The notes: a model not told the origin generated them from the letters alone. 64,000 nucleotides of DNA from Silurus meridionalis (GCF_014805685.1 NC_060886.1:18618108-18682107); one strand, 5' to 3'. Numbered from the stretch's first letter, positions 39,065-53,625 are shown. Translations and numbers: made by a program.

Positions 39065-39335
39065 TAAATAAATGGGTCAGGTCAAGTCCAGTAGGGTTTT
39101 TTTTATCATTTCAACCATATATAGTACAGTACACAATAAAACGAAACATTACTTCAGAACCAAGGCTGCTACATAAAACAACATAAATTAACACTAAATT
39201 ATACCAAACAAACTAGGACAAACAAACCTATTCACAAAACTACTTAATGTGTACCACATTTAGCGCAAACAACAGAACACAGTACAAAGAGGCAGTAACA
39301 CAGTGACACTGCAACACCAACCAATACACAGAAAT
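39065..39335 (-). mobile_element. Diverged Rex1-like LINE 3' end
   Basis: GGTCAAGTCCAGT, then ATCATTTCAACCATATATAG and CACAATAAAACGAAAC, parallels the better copy at 52,250 onward. It is reverse-oriented, 5'-truncated and old. Confidence 0.55.
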
Positions 39336-39826
39336 AAAAGCTAAATCTTTGTACAATAATTTAGAATGTAACCTATCCCATATTTTAATGATCACTCTAA
39401 ATACATAGTACTTTTTTAATGTAATATAAGCAGTATATACATAAAAAAAATAATAAAAAAAAATATCTAAAAGTGATGGTAGAAGCAGTTAACAATAAGC
39501 AAATGGTGTTTTTTTAGTCAACCATTTTTTTTTTCTGAATGTCATTCTATTGTGAAAATAGTGCACTATATCAGTTCTGCAACAAGATTGCTTTATACAG
39601 TTAAGTGAGCTTCTATTTTGAATTAGATGCTATTTGGGATTTAGTTATCTGACGTAGGGGATTTGATAAATATTTGCATTTTTTGTGGCTCTATGATCTC
39701 CATCATCATCATCGTCATTATCATCAATATCATCAAGTGATAGGTAGATAAATAAAAACAAATTGGTAACTTTGAACCAATGATGGATTTATTACAATTA
39801 AACAGAATAAAGCTGTAGTAACTGTT

Positions 39827-40088
39827 CCTGTGGCAGCATTAATACAAACTTTCTTTCAGCTTGTCCCGTTAGTGGTCGCCACAGCGGATCATCCGCATGT
39901 TTGATTTGGCACATGTTTTTACGCTGGATGCCCTTCCTAACGCAACCCTCCCCATTTATCCGGGCTTGGGACCGGCACTAAGAGTGGCTGGGGTTGGTTT
40001 CCTGACCAGGGATCGAACCCGGGCCACAGCAGTGAGAGCGCCGCATCCTAACCACTAGACCACCAGGGACCCTGTGGCAGCATTAATA
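39827..40088 (-). mobile_element. tRNA-Glu-derived SINE with 18-bp target-site duplication
   Basis: The duplication CCTGTGGCAGCATTAATA flanks the element perfectly at 39,827-39,844 and 40,071-40,088. The minus strand starts with a tRNA-Glu(CTC)-like head (40,070 to about 40,000): TCCCTGGTGGTCTAGTGGTT (A box), GCGCTCTCA around the anticodon, and GGGTTCGATCCCTGG (B box). The acceptor stem no longer pairs, so it is a SINE and not a working tRNA. The body continues through GTTGCGTTAGGAAGGGCATC to a GATCCGCTGTGGCGACC-type tail that fish LINEs also carry. Confidence 0.88.
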
Positions 40089-40847
40089 AATATAATAATA
40101 ATAAAAATAATAATAATAAACATTTGAATGCCCATTTATATATGAATACAGGCTCATTAATATTTGTATGGGTTTAAATTTTTATGTTTTTATGTTAGTA
40201 CAAATTTTAAGTTAGTTATTTGAGATTCCTAATTTGTTAGCAGTTTCTAAATCTGTTATAAACAAATCTGTAATAACTGATAACTAAAACAATTAATTCT
40301 GCTGTTCTCCTCTAGTTTTGCATTTCCTATGATGTGATTTTGAAATAGACAGCTGGGTTTCATCAGTGTGTGTAAGAGCAACTTTTATGAAACCCAGCAG
40401 GCTCTTCTCTTCAGCTTTCGACTTTTAAAGGCTTAATAGTTGTGTGTTGCTGCTTTGTGGGCATTCAGATATTTAAAAGTCATTAGTATTCACAGCATTG
40501 ATTTTTTTGGCCTGATCTATAAAAACCATGATGTGTGCTCTCTCTAAGAGAGACTTGAGAAATGCTGAGATGAGCAAAATTGTGTTAATTCCCTCTATTC
40601 ACTAAAACAGACCTCTGTAAATCTGTAATATGTGTGCCCAACTCTACCTATTGTGTGTTATAAATTATTCATGCTACATTATAATCTGTGCATCATAAAT
40701 AATCTATGTACGGTTATAATCTGTGTATAATAAATAATCAATGCAGAACAATAAACTGGTCAATTTGTTTAATTATTTATGATTGGCAAAAAACTGACAA
40801 AATGGATCAGAATGGAAAAAAAACTCCATAAATGTGCATGAAAACAG

Positions 40848-41025
40848 GGCCGTGGTAGCACAGTGTTTAAGACACTGGACAACTGCTCAGAAGGTTGTTT
40901 TGAAATCTTAGCATAGCCAAGCTACCAATGCTGGGCCCTTGAGCAAAGTCCTTAACCCTCAACTGCTCAAATGTATAAATGCGTTCAATGTGAGCTGCTT
41001 TGTGTCTTTCGCCATGCCAAATATT
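40848..41025 (+). mobile_element. tRNA-derived SINE, decayed
   Basis: The head GTGGTAGCACAGTGTTTAAG resembles a tRNA A box. The middle CTGGGCCCTTGAGCAAAGTC and CTTAACCCTCAACTGCTCA, and the tail GTGAGCTGCTTTGTGTCTTT with GCCAAAT, belong to a SINE common in otophysan fish. Many substitutions mark an old copy. Confidence 0.7.
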
Positions 41026-41994
41026 TTTAAATATCACTAGCACTGGCAAACCTGTCTAGTCATCTGCTAATAAGCCACAAGTTGTACACAGTTCTTTGCC
41101 GATTTGCATGTAAATATCTAATAATTGCATATTAACCAGAATCAGCCATCCAGCAGCTCAAAATAATAAAAAGGCCCAGCTATTAATGATCAAATAATTG
41201 TATATTCAGCATTGTATTTTTCCTAACAGCATTCAGCTAAGGTTATATGGAGAATCAAATACTATTAGAAAAAAATGTGCTATAGCTTCTTTATGTTCTC
41301 TTAATGAAAGCTGACTTGGCATTTCATTAGGTATCAGCAATCACCCAACATTTTGCAAGTCCCCGGAAGAGTGGCAAAGCAGTAAAACTACACCACACTG
41401 CCAGTAGCCCACAGCAGTGAACATACGTCCTACTGATGTATGTTTATGACAAAATAATAAAATGGGGCCAAAAGGTCATATTCACAGATTGTGCTTGGAT
41501 GCACTCCACATAAATTTCACCACAAAAAGAAGAGAGCTGTGGAATGCTTACATCTTCATCAGCCTGCAACAGACGTTCCCAATACTGCACAAATAGAACA
41601 GTGTGTGCATCTCACCTGCAAAACCTTCTACTGTCTGCACATTAAAATGTTTATGTTCTCCCTTAATGCAAAACAATTATGTCAATGCAATCTGCCTGAG
41701 TAAAGTGGGTTATTGTCAACAGACACTTCACAGTCATTCTCTGAATGAGTCTTTACACCTCTTTGTCTGGGAGGTGGGTAGTGCGGAGGGAGACTATTCT
41801 CGCATATCGACATAAACCAGCCCCTCAGGAGCTATAAAACGTCTTTAACTGCAAACTGGAAATACTCAGGCATAATAATGGCCACATCACAAAGTGAATC
41901 ATCAAGCCAATCTATGTGGTCCATCCATTATATTTCCACTCATAGGGTAGATATAGAGAGAAAACACTCAAGACAGTGGTCACCTGGCAAGCAA

Positions 41995-42197
<203 letters not shown>

Positions 42198-43059
42198 ATT
42201 TTATAAAAAAAATTATTTCTATTAGGTGTAAATGGAATCGAATAGGTTGCAAGGTTCAAAGCAAACACCAGCATATGACTTGGCTCTCATAAAAATGAAA
42301 GCTACTGTCTACTGCTTTTCCCCTAGTTTTTCTGCTCTTCTGCTCACCATCAATAGTGGCAGTTTTGTGGCAGTCTTCATAAGTGTGTCTGCAAGCCTGG
42401 AGGCAGCAGTGTACGGGTGCAGGAGCATAGATGACGGGGGTAGCAGAGCGATGATTGGTTTACAGATGTGCGCTTCCTCCCTTGTCTCCAAGGTCAGCTG
42501 GATTTACACTCTCATAGTCATGCTTATAGCTGTTTAATCTCCGCCAGCGCAGGCTGATTAAAATGCTTCCATAATGGAAGACGTCTGACCTTTCTATTCT
42601 TCACTTCAGGCACATGAACACATCAACACCTGACATGCACACGCAGACAGACGTGCACACACATGCATGTGTACACGCACCTAAACCCCCCACCACACAC
42701 AACCAGACATGTTTTCAAAGACATCTGGGGAAATGAGAAAGACAGCCAGGACGTGTAATAGGAATGTTCAGTTAAGCAGCACTGCACATGGTAGTAGGCA
42801 GGATGTTGGTCTGTCTATCTTTGTATTTGAAGCCTCTCAAATATATAGCAAGATTTAAACAGAATACATCACATATGGTGTGTATATTACTGTTCTTTCT
42901 GAACTGATGCAGTATTCCATGGTGCTTGAAAGAAGCAGAACATGTTTATAGGTACTAGGGGCTCATTTGAAAGATCAGGTGTCATTAATGTGGCCGTCAC
43001 AGTAATGTCCTCTCTAGGCTGTCCTGATTTTATTAGCCTGATCACGTGCCATGGTGAAA

Positions 43060-43089
43060 GGAGAGGAAAAGAGAGAGAGAGAGAACAGA

Positions 43090-43137
<48 letters not shown>
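43060..43137. repeat. GA microsatellite
   Basis: GA run with a short break near 43,085-43,097. Confidence 0.93.
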
Positions 43138-43139
<2 letters not shown>

Positions 43140-43149
43140 GACTGTGCTG

Positions 43150-43390
43150 CAGGCCGGGAGCTTTAGGATGTCAGTAGCAGATGCCCAACTCAGCGAGTTC
43201 CGGAATGCTCAATTAGTCGGTTTTATAGGCTCCATTAATACGCATTAATTTTCTCTCCCTAGATATGAGCCAGCTGAATGAAGCCAGGCTGCTCTGCATA
43301 ACTCTGCGAAAGATGGGTCTCTCTGAGCGGACTCGTATGCATAAACATATGCAGGGATGTGTACCAAGCGAATATTGAGGATCGCTATTG
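43150..43390. promoter_or_regulatory. Candidate conserved non-coding element
   Basis: A repeat-poor stretch with TTTTATAGG, CATTAATACGCATTAAT and TATGCATA clusters (Hox- and POU-type sites). It has no open frame. The regulatory role is inferred from composition and location only. Confidence 0.3.
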
Positions 43391-43838
43391 TGGCTGACAC
43401 GGACACAAAATTCAGAATCCCTATCAGATCGGAATTTTTGCTGTTTTATATCATAAATTTCTCATCAACTATTTATAGCTTGCGAATTCTTTGTGAATTT
43501 GAGTTGAGTCTTAAGCCGAGGATGTAGAGCAAAACCAGTATAGCCCTCCAGTAAAGGCTATACTAAAGACCTATACAGTGTACAAGACTTAAATTCCATA
43601 GGTTTGCACAAATGTATAAATGAAAAGGTTGTATTAATTTGCAATAATCTGCTAATCTGCTACTGTACTGTTTTATGATAGGTATCTGAATTAAATTGAC
43701 TGACACAATACAGCTCCTGCATAGGAACAAAAAACACAACGTTTCCTACACAGAAGCTTGAGAAGAGCGGTATCCGGATCCACACAAGAAATGAAAAAGA
43801 AAAGGAAGAAAAATGCATGCGTTAGTAATATCAGACAT

Positions 43839-45251
43839 ACAGTGCAGGAAATAATTATTAGATCCCCTGCTGATTTTGTTTGTTTATCAGTTACAAAGAA
43901 AGAGAGAGATGGAATATATATATATAAAAAAAAACTATTAAAAAACGGTTCTAAATTAATTTGTATTTGATCGAGTGATATAAGTATTTGATCCCATACA
44001 AAATTAGCAAGAATTCTGACTCCCACACATTCAAGTTAGTCCTGTCTCTTTAGAAAGGAACTTATAACTAATATAACTAATATTAACTCCTCATGTGTAT
44101 AAAAGACACCTGACACAGAATCAACCTCTTCCATTTAAACCTCTCCACCACCCTGGGAAGGACCAAAGAGCTGTCAAGGGACGTCGGGGACAAGATTGTA
44201 GACCTTCACAAGGCTGGAATAGGCTACAAGGCCATTAGATTGTTGCCTTGGCTGTATGTTTTGGGTCACTGTCCATGACCAATCTAAATTGTTCTGTCTG
44301 AGGCCAGGAGGTTCTCATCCAAGATTTTACAGTGCATGGCCCCGTTCATGTGGTGAGGTCTTCTTGTTCCTTTAGCAGAGAAACAGCCCCAAAGCAGAAT
44401 GTTTTCTTCTCCATGTACTGTATGAAAGTGGCGATGGTGTTCTTGGGGTCATATTTTGCAAGTCAGGCGAGTCAGGTTTCTAGCCAAAGAGCTTGACCAC
44501 ATCACATTCTCCCAAGCCTTTTCTGAATTATTCAGTTGTTCATTAACAAACTTTAGATGGGCCAGTTCATGTGCATTCTTGAGCAGAAATACCTTGGTGT
44601 GTTACCAATGTTTTTTTGGTGACTGTGGTCCCAGCTCCCTTGAGATAATTAACAAGCTCCTGGGCTTCTAAACTGATCCCTCACCTTTTTTAGAATCATC
44701 CTTACCCCATGAGGTGAGATCTTGCATGGAGCTCCAGAGCGAGGAGATTGACTTATCTTGTATGTCTTTCATTTTCAAATAATTGTGCCAACAGTGGTCT
44801 CTTTCTTACCAAGCTTTTTGCTGATGGACTTTTAGCCCATTCCAGCCATGTGCAGATCCACAATCTTGTCCCTGACATCCTTTTAAAGCTCTTTGGTCTT
44901 GCCCATTGTGGTGGAGATGTTTGAATGGAAGAGGTTGATTCTGTGACTGGTGTCTTTTATACACATAATGAGTTAATATTAGGAGTTCTTTCTGAAAAGG
45001 ACAGGACCCTTTGAATGTGTGAGAGTTGGAATTCTTGTTAGTTGGTAGGGGATCAAGTACATATTTCACTCGATCAAATACCAATTAATTGATATATAAT
45101 ATTAATTTATAACTTTTTTCTGGATTTTTAAAAATATTTTTTTCTCTCTCTGTTCAAATAAACCTACCATAGCATTCTAGACTGTTAATTTCTTTGTAAG
45201 GGGGTACATTTACAAAATCAGCAGGGGATCAAATAATTATTTCCCCCACTG
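43839..45251 (-). mobile_element. Tc1-like transposon with long inverted arms, inactive
   Basis: Both ends begin CAGTG and share GAAATAATTATT and GATCCCCTGCTGATTTTGT in inverted orientation (43,839-43,880 and 45,212-45,251). A TA target lies on the left; on the right it is now TG. A Tc1 transposase remnant runs on the minus strand from about 44,910, with WARPKSFK, SAHGWNGLKV and, near 44,275, [11 protein letters not shown] (second catalytic Asp region), but it has many frameshifts and stops. The left arm (to about 44,226) repeats the 5' end and start of the transposase gene in inverted form, so about 385 bp at each side can pair. That is longer than the usual ends of such elements. Confidence 0.85.
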
Positions 45252-45523
45252 TGTTTGACTGGCAATATTCAAGCCTATTTGATCCTGTGATTTAAAGCGA
45301 TCAAGTGAATGCAGAGACCCCTATAAAGCACTAATGAATCTGATCAGAATGACCTAGCCTTGAGACTGCTAAAAAGTCATTTAGCTATTATTCATCTAAG
45401 TGCTATTATACTGAAATGAAGTGAATGGCAACCTTGACAGGCTCGTAAACAAATTATGAGGAACACAAGCCCTCTATAAAGGCTGACCCCAAGGGCACAG
45501 AGCCAGGGAAACAGCACACACAT

Positions 45524-45529
<6 letters not shown>

Positions 45530-45596
<67 letters not shown>
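45530..45596. repeat. CA microsatellite
   Basis: About 32 CA units. Confidence 0.95.
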
Positions 45597-45597
<1 letters not shown>

Positions 45598-45978
45598 TAA
45601 ACATGTTAAAATATCTGAAGTGATACAACAGGAAAGGAAATCAATTCAAAATTGATGGCTTTAGCAACTAAAAAGTAAACCTTTTTCTTCCAGATGTTGC
45701 GACTGGATATCATAAAAAAAAGATTTCCATGATGCACAGTAGCTCACACAGAAAGACATATATTTGAACACACCAAAAAGATAAGTGATAAGGTGCAGCC
45801 ATGTATTATTGGTGTGCCTCTGTGTAAAATGGGTGCCATTGCTAGAGAAACCTGCTTGACCTCACCCCGCTCAGTCCACACTTGAAGCCAATCTGGTGTA
45901 GATCGGTCTGAGGCTATCATGGAGTTTTATGTGTATGTCTTACACAAACAACACACAGACACACGCATGCATACACTT

Positions 45979-45979
<1 letters not shown>

Positions 45980-46046
<67 letters not shown>
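45980..46046. repeat. CA microsatellite
   Basis: About 32 CA units, 385 bp from the preceding array. Confidence 0.95.
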
Positions 46047-46859
46047 CGTACCCAGGGCATGAGTAAAAACTAATGCAGAATGAAGTAATGCAGACTCTAG
46101 GCTCTCTACTTCATCTCAACTCCATACCCTTAATCTGTCATGGTGTCAGGACCTGCGGCGCTGGCGACCTCACATGACCCTTGTGTGTGAGAAAAAACGG
46201 TGACGCTTTGTTGTTCACGGCGGTAGGTTTCACCTGATAAAAGCCTTGCCATCAACCACCAGCAGAGAAATCACTCACTCAGTGATCAACTACCTGTTCT
46301 CTGGGTCACATGCATCCATTCATGTGCACCATACTAATTCCAAACAAATGTGCCCTGTCTGGATTGTGTCAATGTCAGCATGTAGACCTTTTCATGAGTT
46401 CAGGTGAGTGGTCAATAAACGCTTTCATTCCAGGCCTTCAGGACAGATTTATATAACAGGCAATTAAGAATGTGGGGGGTCCGAAAGTGTTGGGAGGTCA
46501 CAACACAGGAAGACACACAGATATTAAAGAATTCAAAAAAAGAAGGTTTCACGGAAAACTCCAAGCGCAGCAATTACGCTGCAAACTGAGGAACTGTAGC
46601 AAATTAATGAGGTGATTCTGAGATTATTCTGAATAACAAGAAGCTTTCTGCAGACACACACTGTAATATCACCATTTGTTACCGATAAAAAATTGAAAAC
46701 GATGAGAAGACATTTTTTCTGTTTTAAATTAAAACCAGGAGGGAGCATTTTGGCCATAATATGAAATAAATGAATGCAATCACTATGTAGGAAAATGGTT
46801 GTTTTACAGAAGAAAAAAAATTAAATTAGAAGTAATGGGTGCATATTGCAGAATTGCTA

Positions 46860-47285
46860 TAGCCCCATTATTAGTCACAGGCTACAGTAAATAGAAGCTG
46901 TCTGCTGATTTCTAAACCAATTCCTCCCTGTGCTAAAGCAGAAAAATTAAACACCAATCAAAGTCCATTTCTATCATCATAATTCCTGATAGCAAGCCTC
47001 ACCTTTCCCCGTGCAGCATTTAACCCTCTAACAAATCTCACACTTTATTGACCGTCTCAATTTGTTGCCTTTCATATTTCATATTTATGGCCCGCCTCAG
47101 CACAATCCCGTTTCTTTTTAAATAGGTATCCACCGCACCATTTCTGATATGCAGCATAATTTATTAGACGTGGAAATATGGGCATGCTGGCCTGAATCAC
47201 GCCCTAATTGATGGCAGCGGGAAGCTGCTGCTGCTCCTGGAAATCATCCGCTCCATCCTTTGCCTCTCTCTGCATCCATCCACAT
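46860..47285. promoter_or_regulatory. Candidate conserved non-coding element
   Basis: Repeat-free and complex, with several homeodomain-type sites (ATTTATGG near 47,083, TTTATTAG near 47,160, CTAATTGATGG near 47,204) and a GC-richer core. No coding frame spans it. Confidence 0.35.
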
Positions 47286-49799
47286 TTATAGCACTGTGTT
47301 ACTGCATATTTAACAATCTAACATGGTATACTATTTTCTAGCACACCATTTATTAAATAGCTAGTAGTGGCTTTGGTTGTAGCCATAGGTTGGAATAAAT
47401 TGTGTATTTTGGTATACTATTAAGCACACTATTTTATGTTTTCAGATGTAGATGGAGATTATAGTAGAGATTTCACAGTAACAGGGGAGGCTACTATAAT
47501 GATACTATTTAGTAGTATGTGATTTTATTTTGTTAAATACTACAACCAACAAAATATTTAAAAAAATCAGGAGTGCAATTATGTAACAATAAAAAGGGGT
47601 GCTGCGATTGACCGGCAGTGTGTTAACCATGTTTCATGTTGGCAGGGAGAGCTGTAAGTTACGAAGAATCCTAATTGAACGGAGGCTGCTTAACACAGCC
47701 GTGCTACGCTCTGCTCCCCTGAGTGCCATTTCAACAGCAGCACACGATAAGCCACCATTACAAGACATAAAATGGACCCATAACAAAAAAAAAAACATAA
47801 TACAAAGGAGTTGCAGTAAGGGGGTGTGTGAATAACAGACCGGGCTAGCGCAAGAATTAATGCAAAGTTTATAGCCTAAGGATTTCTGTGTTAGCTTGCA
47901 TCAAACCTAGAGCTGAGAGGACACATACATTAGCAAGGCCAGTGTAAGTCTATAGAAAAACATTACTGCCTTTAATACCTTTAACAAATAAGGTTAACAG
48001 ACATCATGACAGGTACCAAAACAGTGAAATAGTTACTACAAATAATGCACCCTCATTCTTGTTTTTAAGAAAATAATTTAATTTAAAAATACATAATTGT
48101 GCATTAATTAAATTCAGAAAAAAATCCTAATTATAACTAATCTGTACTGTATATGTATATCGGTTTATTTATCTGCACAATTGCTAGTATTTGCACTTCT
48201 GGTAGATGCTTAACTGCATTCCATTGCTGTGTACCTGTACTATGCAATGACAAAAAAGCTGTATCTATCTATCTACAGACAGTTTGAGTTTATGCTTATG
48301 GAGTATATGTTGACTAGGCTGGTTAAACTCGATAGCATTAGGCTTGTTACCAAGCTAATATTAAGAACATTTGCTATGATTTACTATGTTATTACCATAA
48401 TATTTTCTTCAACTATTGTATTATTATCAAATTTACCAAAGATCGATAACCAAATTCCAGTTGTTTATTATATAGAGAATTATATTTATTTTATTTATTA
48501 GAAGAGAATAGTCTAAATATGGGCTACATTTTGTTACTAACCTTTTTAGAATTTCATAATTAGCCTGGTACCAAACAAGGGAGAGACACTATGCTAGCAT
48601 TAGATATATTTAGATAAAAGGTCTCTTAATCAGGTTAAAGAATTAAACCAATAATCACTAAAAAGAAGTGCATATACAGCAGGTTCCTGACTAACAGAGA
48701 CTTTTCACTGGTTATGTTGGTGTATTGTGCGTTTGAGTGATATGAGGTGGTTTATTTTTGCAAATTGTTTTCCCTAACGCTTTGTGTCACTGATTTTATG
48801 CTTAAAATAATTTCTCAATTCATTCTTAAAATACCACATTTCTGAAACATTCAGACTGAATATTCTTGCTTATTTTTGCTATTGTTGCTGTCTTCAGGCA
48901 TGACCTGACAAGATGCCAGACAGAAAGCAATATGTGTGAATGCATGTTTTTTTCTGTTTGGTCTTGTGTTGTGATTAAACGTGCATGTGTAAAAAACAGA
49001 GAGAATCAAACAGATGGTAGAATACAGCTCTCAAATGAGTCCAATATTATTTCCAGTGATTCACTGGAAAGCTATTGAGGGAGTCCTCGTTTGTGTTTTA
49101 CAGTGAGTGTAGCCATGTACTGTGTATATAATTGCGTATAATTTCAGCGGACTATGTTGTGGAAAATTGCGTTTAGGTGTAAATTGATCATTGATAGACT
49201 GCTATTGAGAGAAGAGAAAGAAGTATTCTTGATGCAGTTTCCTCCTGCTTCAGCTGACTGTGATAAGCTGTAACATCTTCTAATTCCAGCAGGTAGAATG
49301 ACATTTTTTTCAATTTGCTCCCACTGACTAAAGCCATGATGAATGGCTGAATGGTTCATTTCCTTACACCTTTTCTTGCTAACCTCGCCTGACAGCTTAT
49401 ATATTGCCTACCTAGTAATTTTCTTGACAATAATTGCTAGGCAGGGACCTGCCTTTAACAGGGTTCCTCACCACCCTCTGTAGGTGAGAAAATGCAATTA
49501 CAGACATGATAAGCACGCGGCATGACTGACCAGCAGCATCTGCCATCTTCATTCCCAAATCTCTCCCGTTGCCATTAACCGAAACCCAGCAGCAAACGAA
49601 CACCCTAAAACGTTTTCTCTAATAAAATGTTAATTAAAAGTTATGAAGGAATTTCATTGATTAACAGCATCAGTGATTAAAATGCACGTCTGGCATTTAT
49701 TCCTTGGCTCACAGTTTTGTTCCCCCTGTAGGTTGTGTGTATTGATGAAGCAGCCTGATGAATGCTGATATGAGCGAGTGCTGATGGAGTGATCATATT

Positions 49800-50085
49800 G
49801 CACACAGCACCAGGTTCGAGCAGGACCAGCTGGAAAGACTGGCTCCGGTGGGACTGCACATTTCACAGCTACCTCTGGTGTACACATTTTTGAAACCTCG
49901 CCTAACAACTCTAATGACTGATATTTTATGCTGCGCTGCAGTGCTTTATTTGCGCTTCTGTGTTCTTCACTTAAAGCATCGACTAATCATCAACCTAATT
50001 GATGCTGCTCATTTCGGTAGAAATCTTTCAGCGGTTGCATTTGGTGCAGGCACTGAACATTAATTGAAAGGATTATTAGGTTTTA
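49800..50085. promoter_or_regulatory. Candidate conserved non-coding element
   Basis: Repeat-free, with CTAATCATCAACCTAATTGA (49,983-50,002), TTTATTTGCGC and ATTAATTGAAAGGATTA. This looks like a homeodomain-site cluster. The activity is inferred. Confidence 0.35.
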
Positions 50086-51219
50086 GGTTGTAAAAGCCAC
50101 ATGGGATTCTGCCTTCTAATGTTGGTGTCAAAGTGCTTCAAACAGCATGAGTGAGGAGAAAACAGGTAATTCAGTCATAATCAACAAACTGCAGTTCCTG
50201 TAGAATGGTCCAATACCTGGCATCGGCCAGCTTGTGCTAAATTAGAATTCACAGTGGGCTGACATTCTCGTTACTACAACCTCTACAGGTAATCAGTGTA
50301 CAGGGAGAAGGCAAAAATGATGTGGGCAAGGCTTCGAATATCAGTGCTCTTGATGAGCATGAGGATAAGAGAAAGCAAGGATATGTCAATGCTAAACCAG
50401 TAATTAGAGCAAGGCACAGAACAAATTTGGTAACAAGGCCATGCAGCCTTTTAGCTCACATAGCAGCAAGTCAAAGTCAGCCAATGACAGAGGTTTGATG
50501 GGAGTTTAACAGTTTTTAAATCATTTACCAAGACAAGAAGGGGTCGGGTAAGGGAAAAGGTGCCGGAGACAGCACACTGATAAATGCTCTCTTCAATGAT
50601 GTTCGGGGCAGGAGAGAACAGCTCAGTTCACTCACCTGTTCTCACTCATTCTGTCATCAATCTGAGACAAGATTTATTGCCAAAGAGAATGTGTAATTAC
50701 ACAAGGGCTATAATAGTCCTGTATACCAATATAATTACAGCGTATAGGCTAATTAGAAAAAGTAGATTATCTGTGGGATTGGGTGTCAATGATCCTGTTC
50801 ACTATTCACCAGTTGTCCTTCCTTGAACCAGTTTTGGTAGGTATTAATCACTGCAGATCCAGTTTTCACACTTTGCCATGAGAACTAACTGTTTACCTGC
50901 AGCAAAACATAATAAATGTTATTCACATTACCTGTCAGTGAGTTTAATAATAAAGCTGATTGGTGTGTATATGTACATGTGTATTGTGTATATACAATGC
51001 TCAATTCAAAAAGTCTAGACTTGAAAATCTATTGCATGACCAGAAAATTGCTGGTTACCAACATTCTTTATCTAATTTGGCAAAGCTAGAGAAAATCTGC
51101 ATTGCAGAATCGAAGAAAACGGCAAAATCAAAATGTGCAAAGCTGAGACAAAGCAAACCTGTAATTGCTGCAAAAGAACAATGCACACTGAGAGGGTGTA
51201 TATTTATCAGTTAGGCAGA

Positions 51220-51252
51220 TTTAGATCTAGATTTAGATTTAGATTTAGATTA
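51220..51252. repeat. TAGATT hexanucleotide minisatellite
   Basis: Five to six TAGATT-like units. Confidence 0.8.
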
Positions 51253-51639
51253 AAATAATTCTCAGAACATAGTATATCTATTTAGCAAACATATATAAGT
51301 GAAATAAAGTCTTTTAACATTGCTTACATTGATTTGATGGACGACTGCAGGATAAGACTGAAATAATTGCCACTGCAGTGTTATATATCATTTGACTGTA
51401 TCGAGTCATGTAAAATTGTAAGTAGCTCCGGTAATATATCACATCATACCTCTGTGATAATTTAAAACAATGTCTCTGTGAACATTTAAGACAGTGTCAC
51501 TTAACATCTATGTAGTAAATAGTCGGTCTTGGAACTTTGCATTTTAATCACTGTGCTGCTTACTAAAAGCGTAAAATCTCCACTCTAAGAGTCACTAATA
51601 GGTTAAAGTGTTTCTCGTCCTGTTAAATGGTACAGCCTT

Positions 51640-51870
51640 ATGGAAGATCCGCAGTGTTACTGCAGTTAGTGCTGTGTTATCTACTGTGCAGCTTCATTTA
51701 GACCTGCTAATTAGCTAATTAGCTGGTGGTTAAAAGTGATATGAATGGCTCATCAATCTTCTCATCACTAAAAATAAACACCCAGCATCAGAACAGCATG
51801 AATTATTAAAATGTAGACGGTGGAGGGCAGTAAGAGAGCTGACGAGAGAGCTGATCACAATGAGCCAGAG
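51640..51870. promoter_or_regulatory. Candidate enhancer with 18-bp homeodomain palindrome
   Basis: A perfect palindrome GCTAATTAGCTAATTAGC at 51,706-51,723 contains two TAATTA cores. It is followed by GATATGAATGG, AATTATTAAAATG and GACGGTGGAGGGCAGT within repeat-free DNA. Confidence 0.4.
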
Positions 51871-52249
51871 CCTAGGGACTCTCTCTCGCTTTTACTCTCT
51901 CTCTTTTTCCTTCCTTCCTTCACTTTGGCCTCATAACACTTTATTTTACATGCAGATTGTTCAATTAGCTGTAGCCTAGTAAAGCATATTTAGATTATAT
52001 AATTTGTTACAGTAATGCCTGATAAAGTGTTGATGTTTATGGATATATATAACATGTTTCATTACTAAGAAGAAATTATTTGTTAATCCCTAACTGTATT
52101 ACTTCACTATTTATATAAATGTATCAGTCACATTTTGTGATCAGTATGTTTCAGGAGTAACTTTTAAGCTTATCTACACAATACCAACATAACTAGAAGT
52201 GAAAGTACAGTATTACTCACCATACTATCAGAAGGGAATAAATTTGCAC

Positions 52250-53625
<1,376 letters not shown>

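Noticed and set aside
40000..40070. Possible tRNA-Glu gene
   Set aside because: A and B boxes and anticodon region are present, but the acceptor stem no longer pairs and the sequence continues into a SINE body flanked by a target-site duplication.
42232..42537. 101-residue plus-strand frame with hydrophobic stretches
   Set aside because: Starts next to a microsatellite, resembles no known protein and has no exon neighbours.
48229..48501. 90-residue hydrophobic plus-strand frame
   Set aside because: AT-rich DNA often gives Ile/Leu/Tyr-rich frames; no family resemblance.
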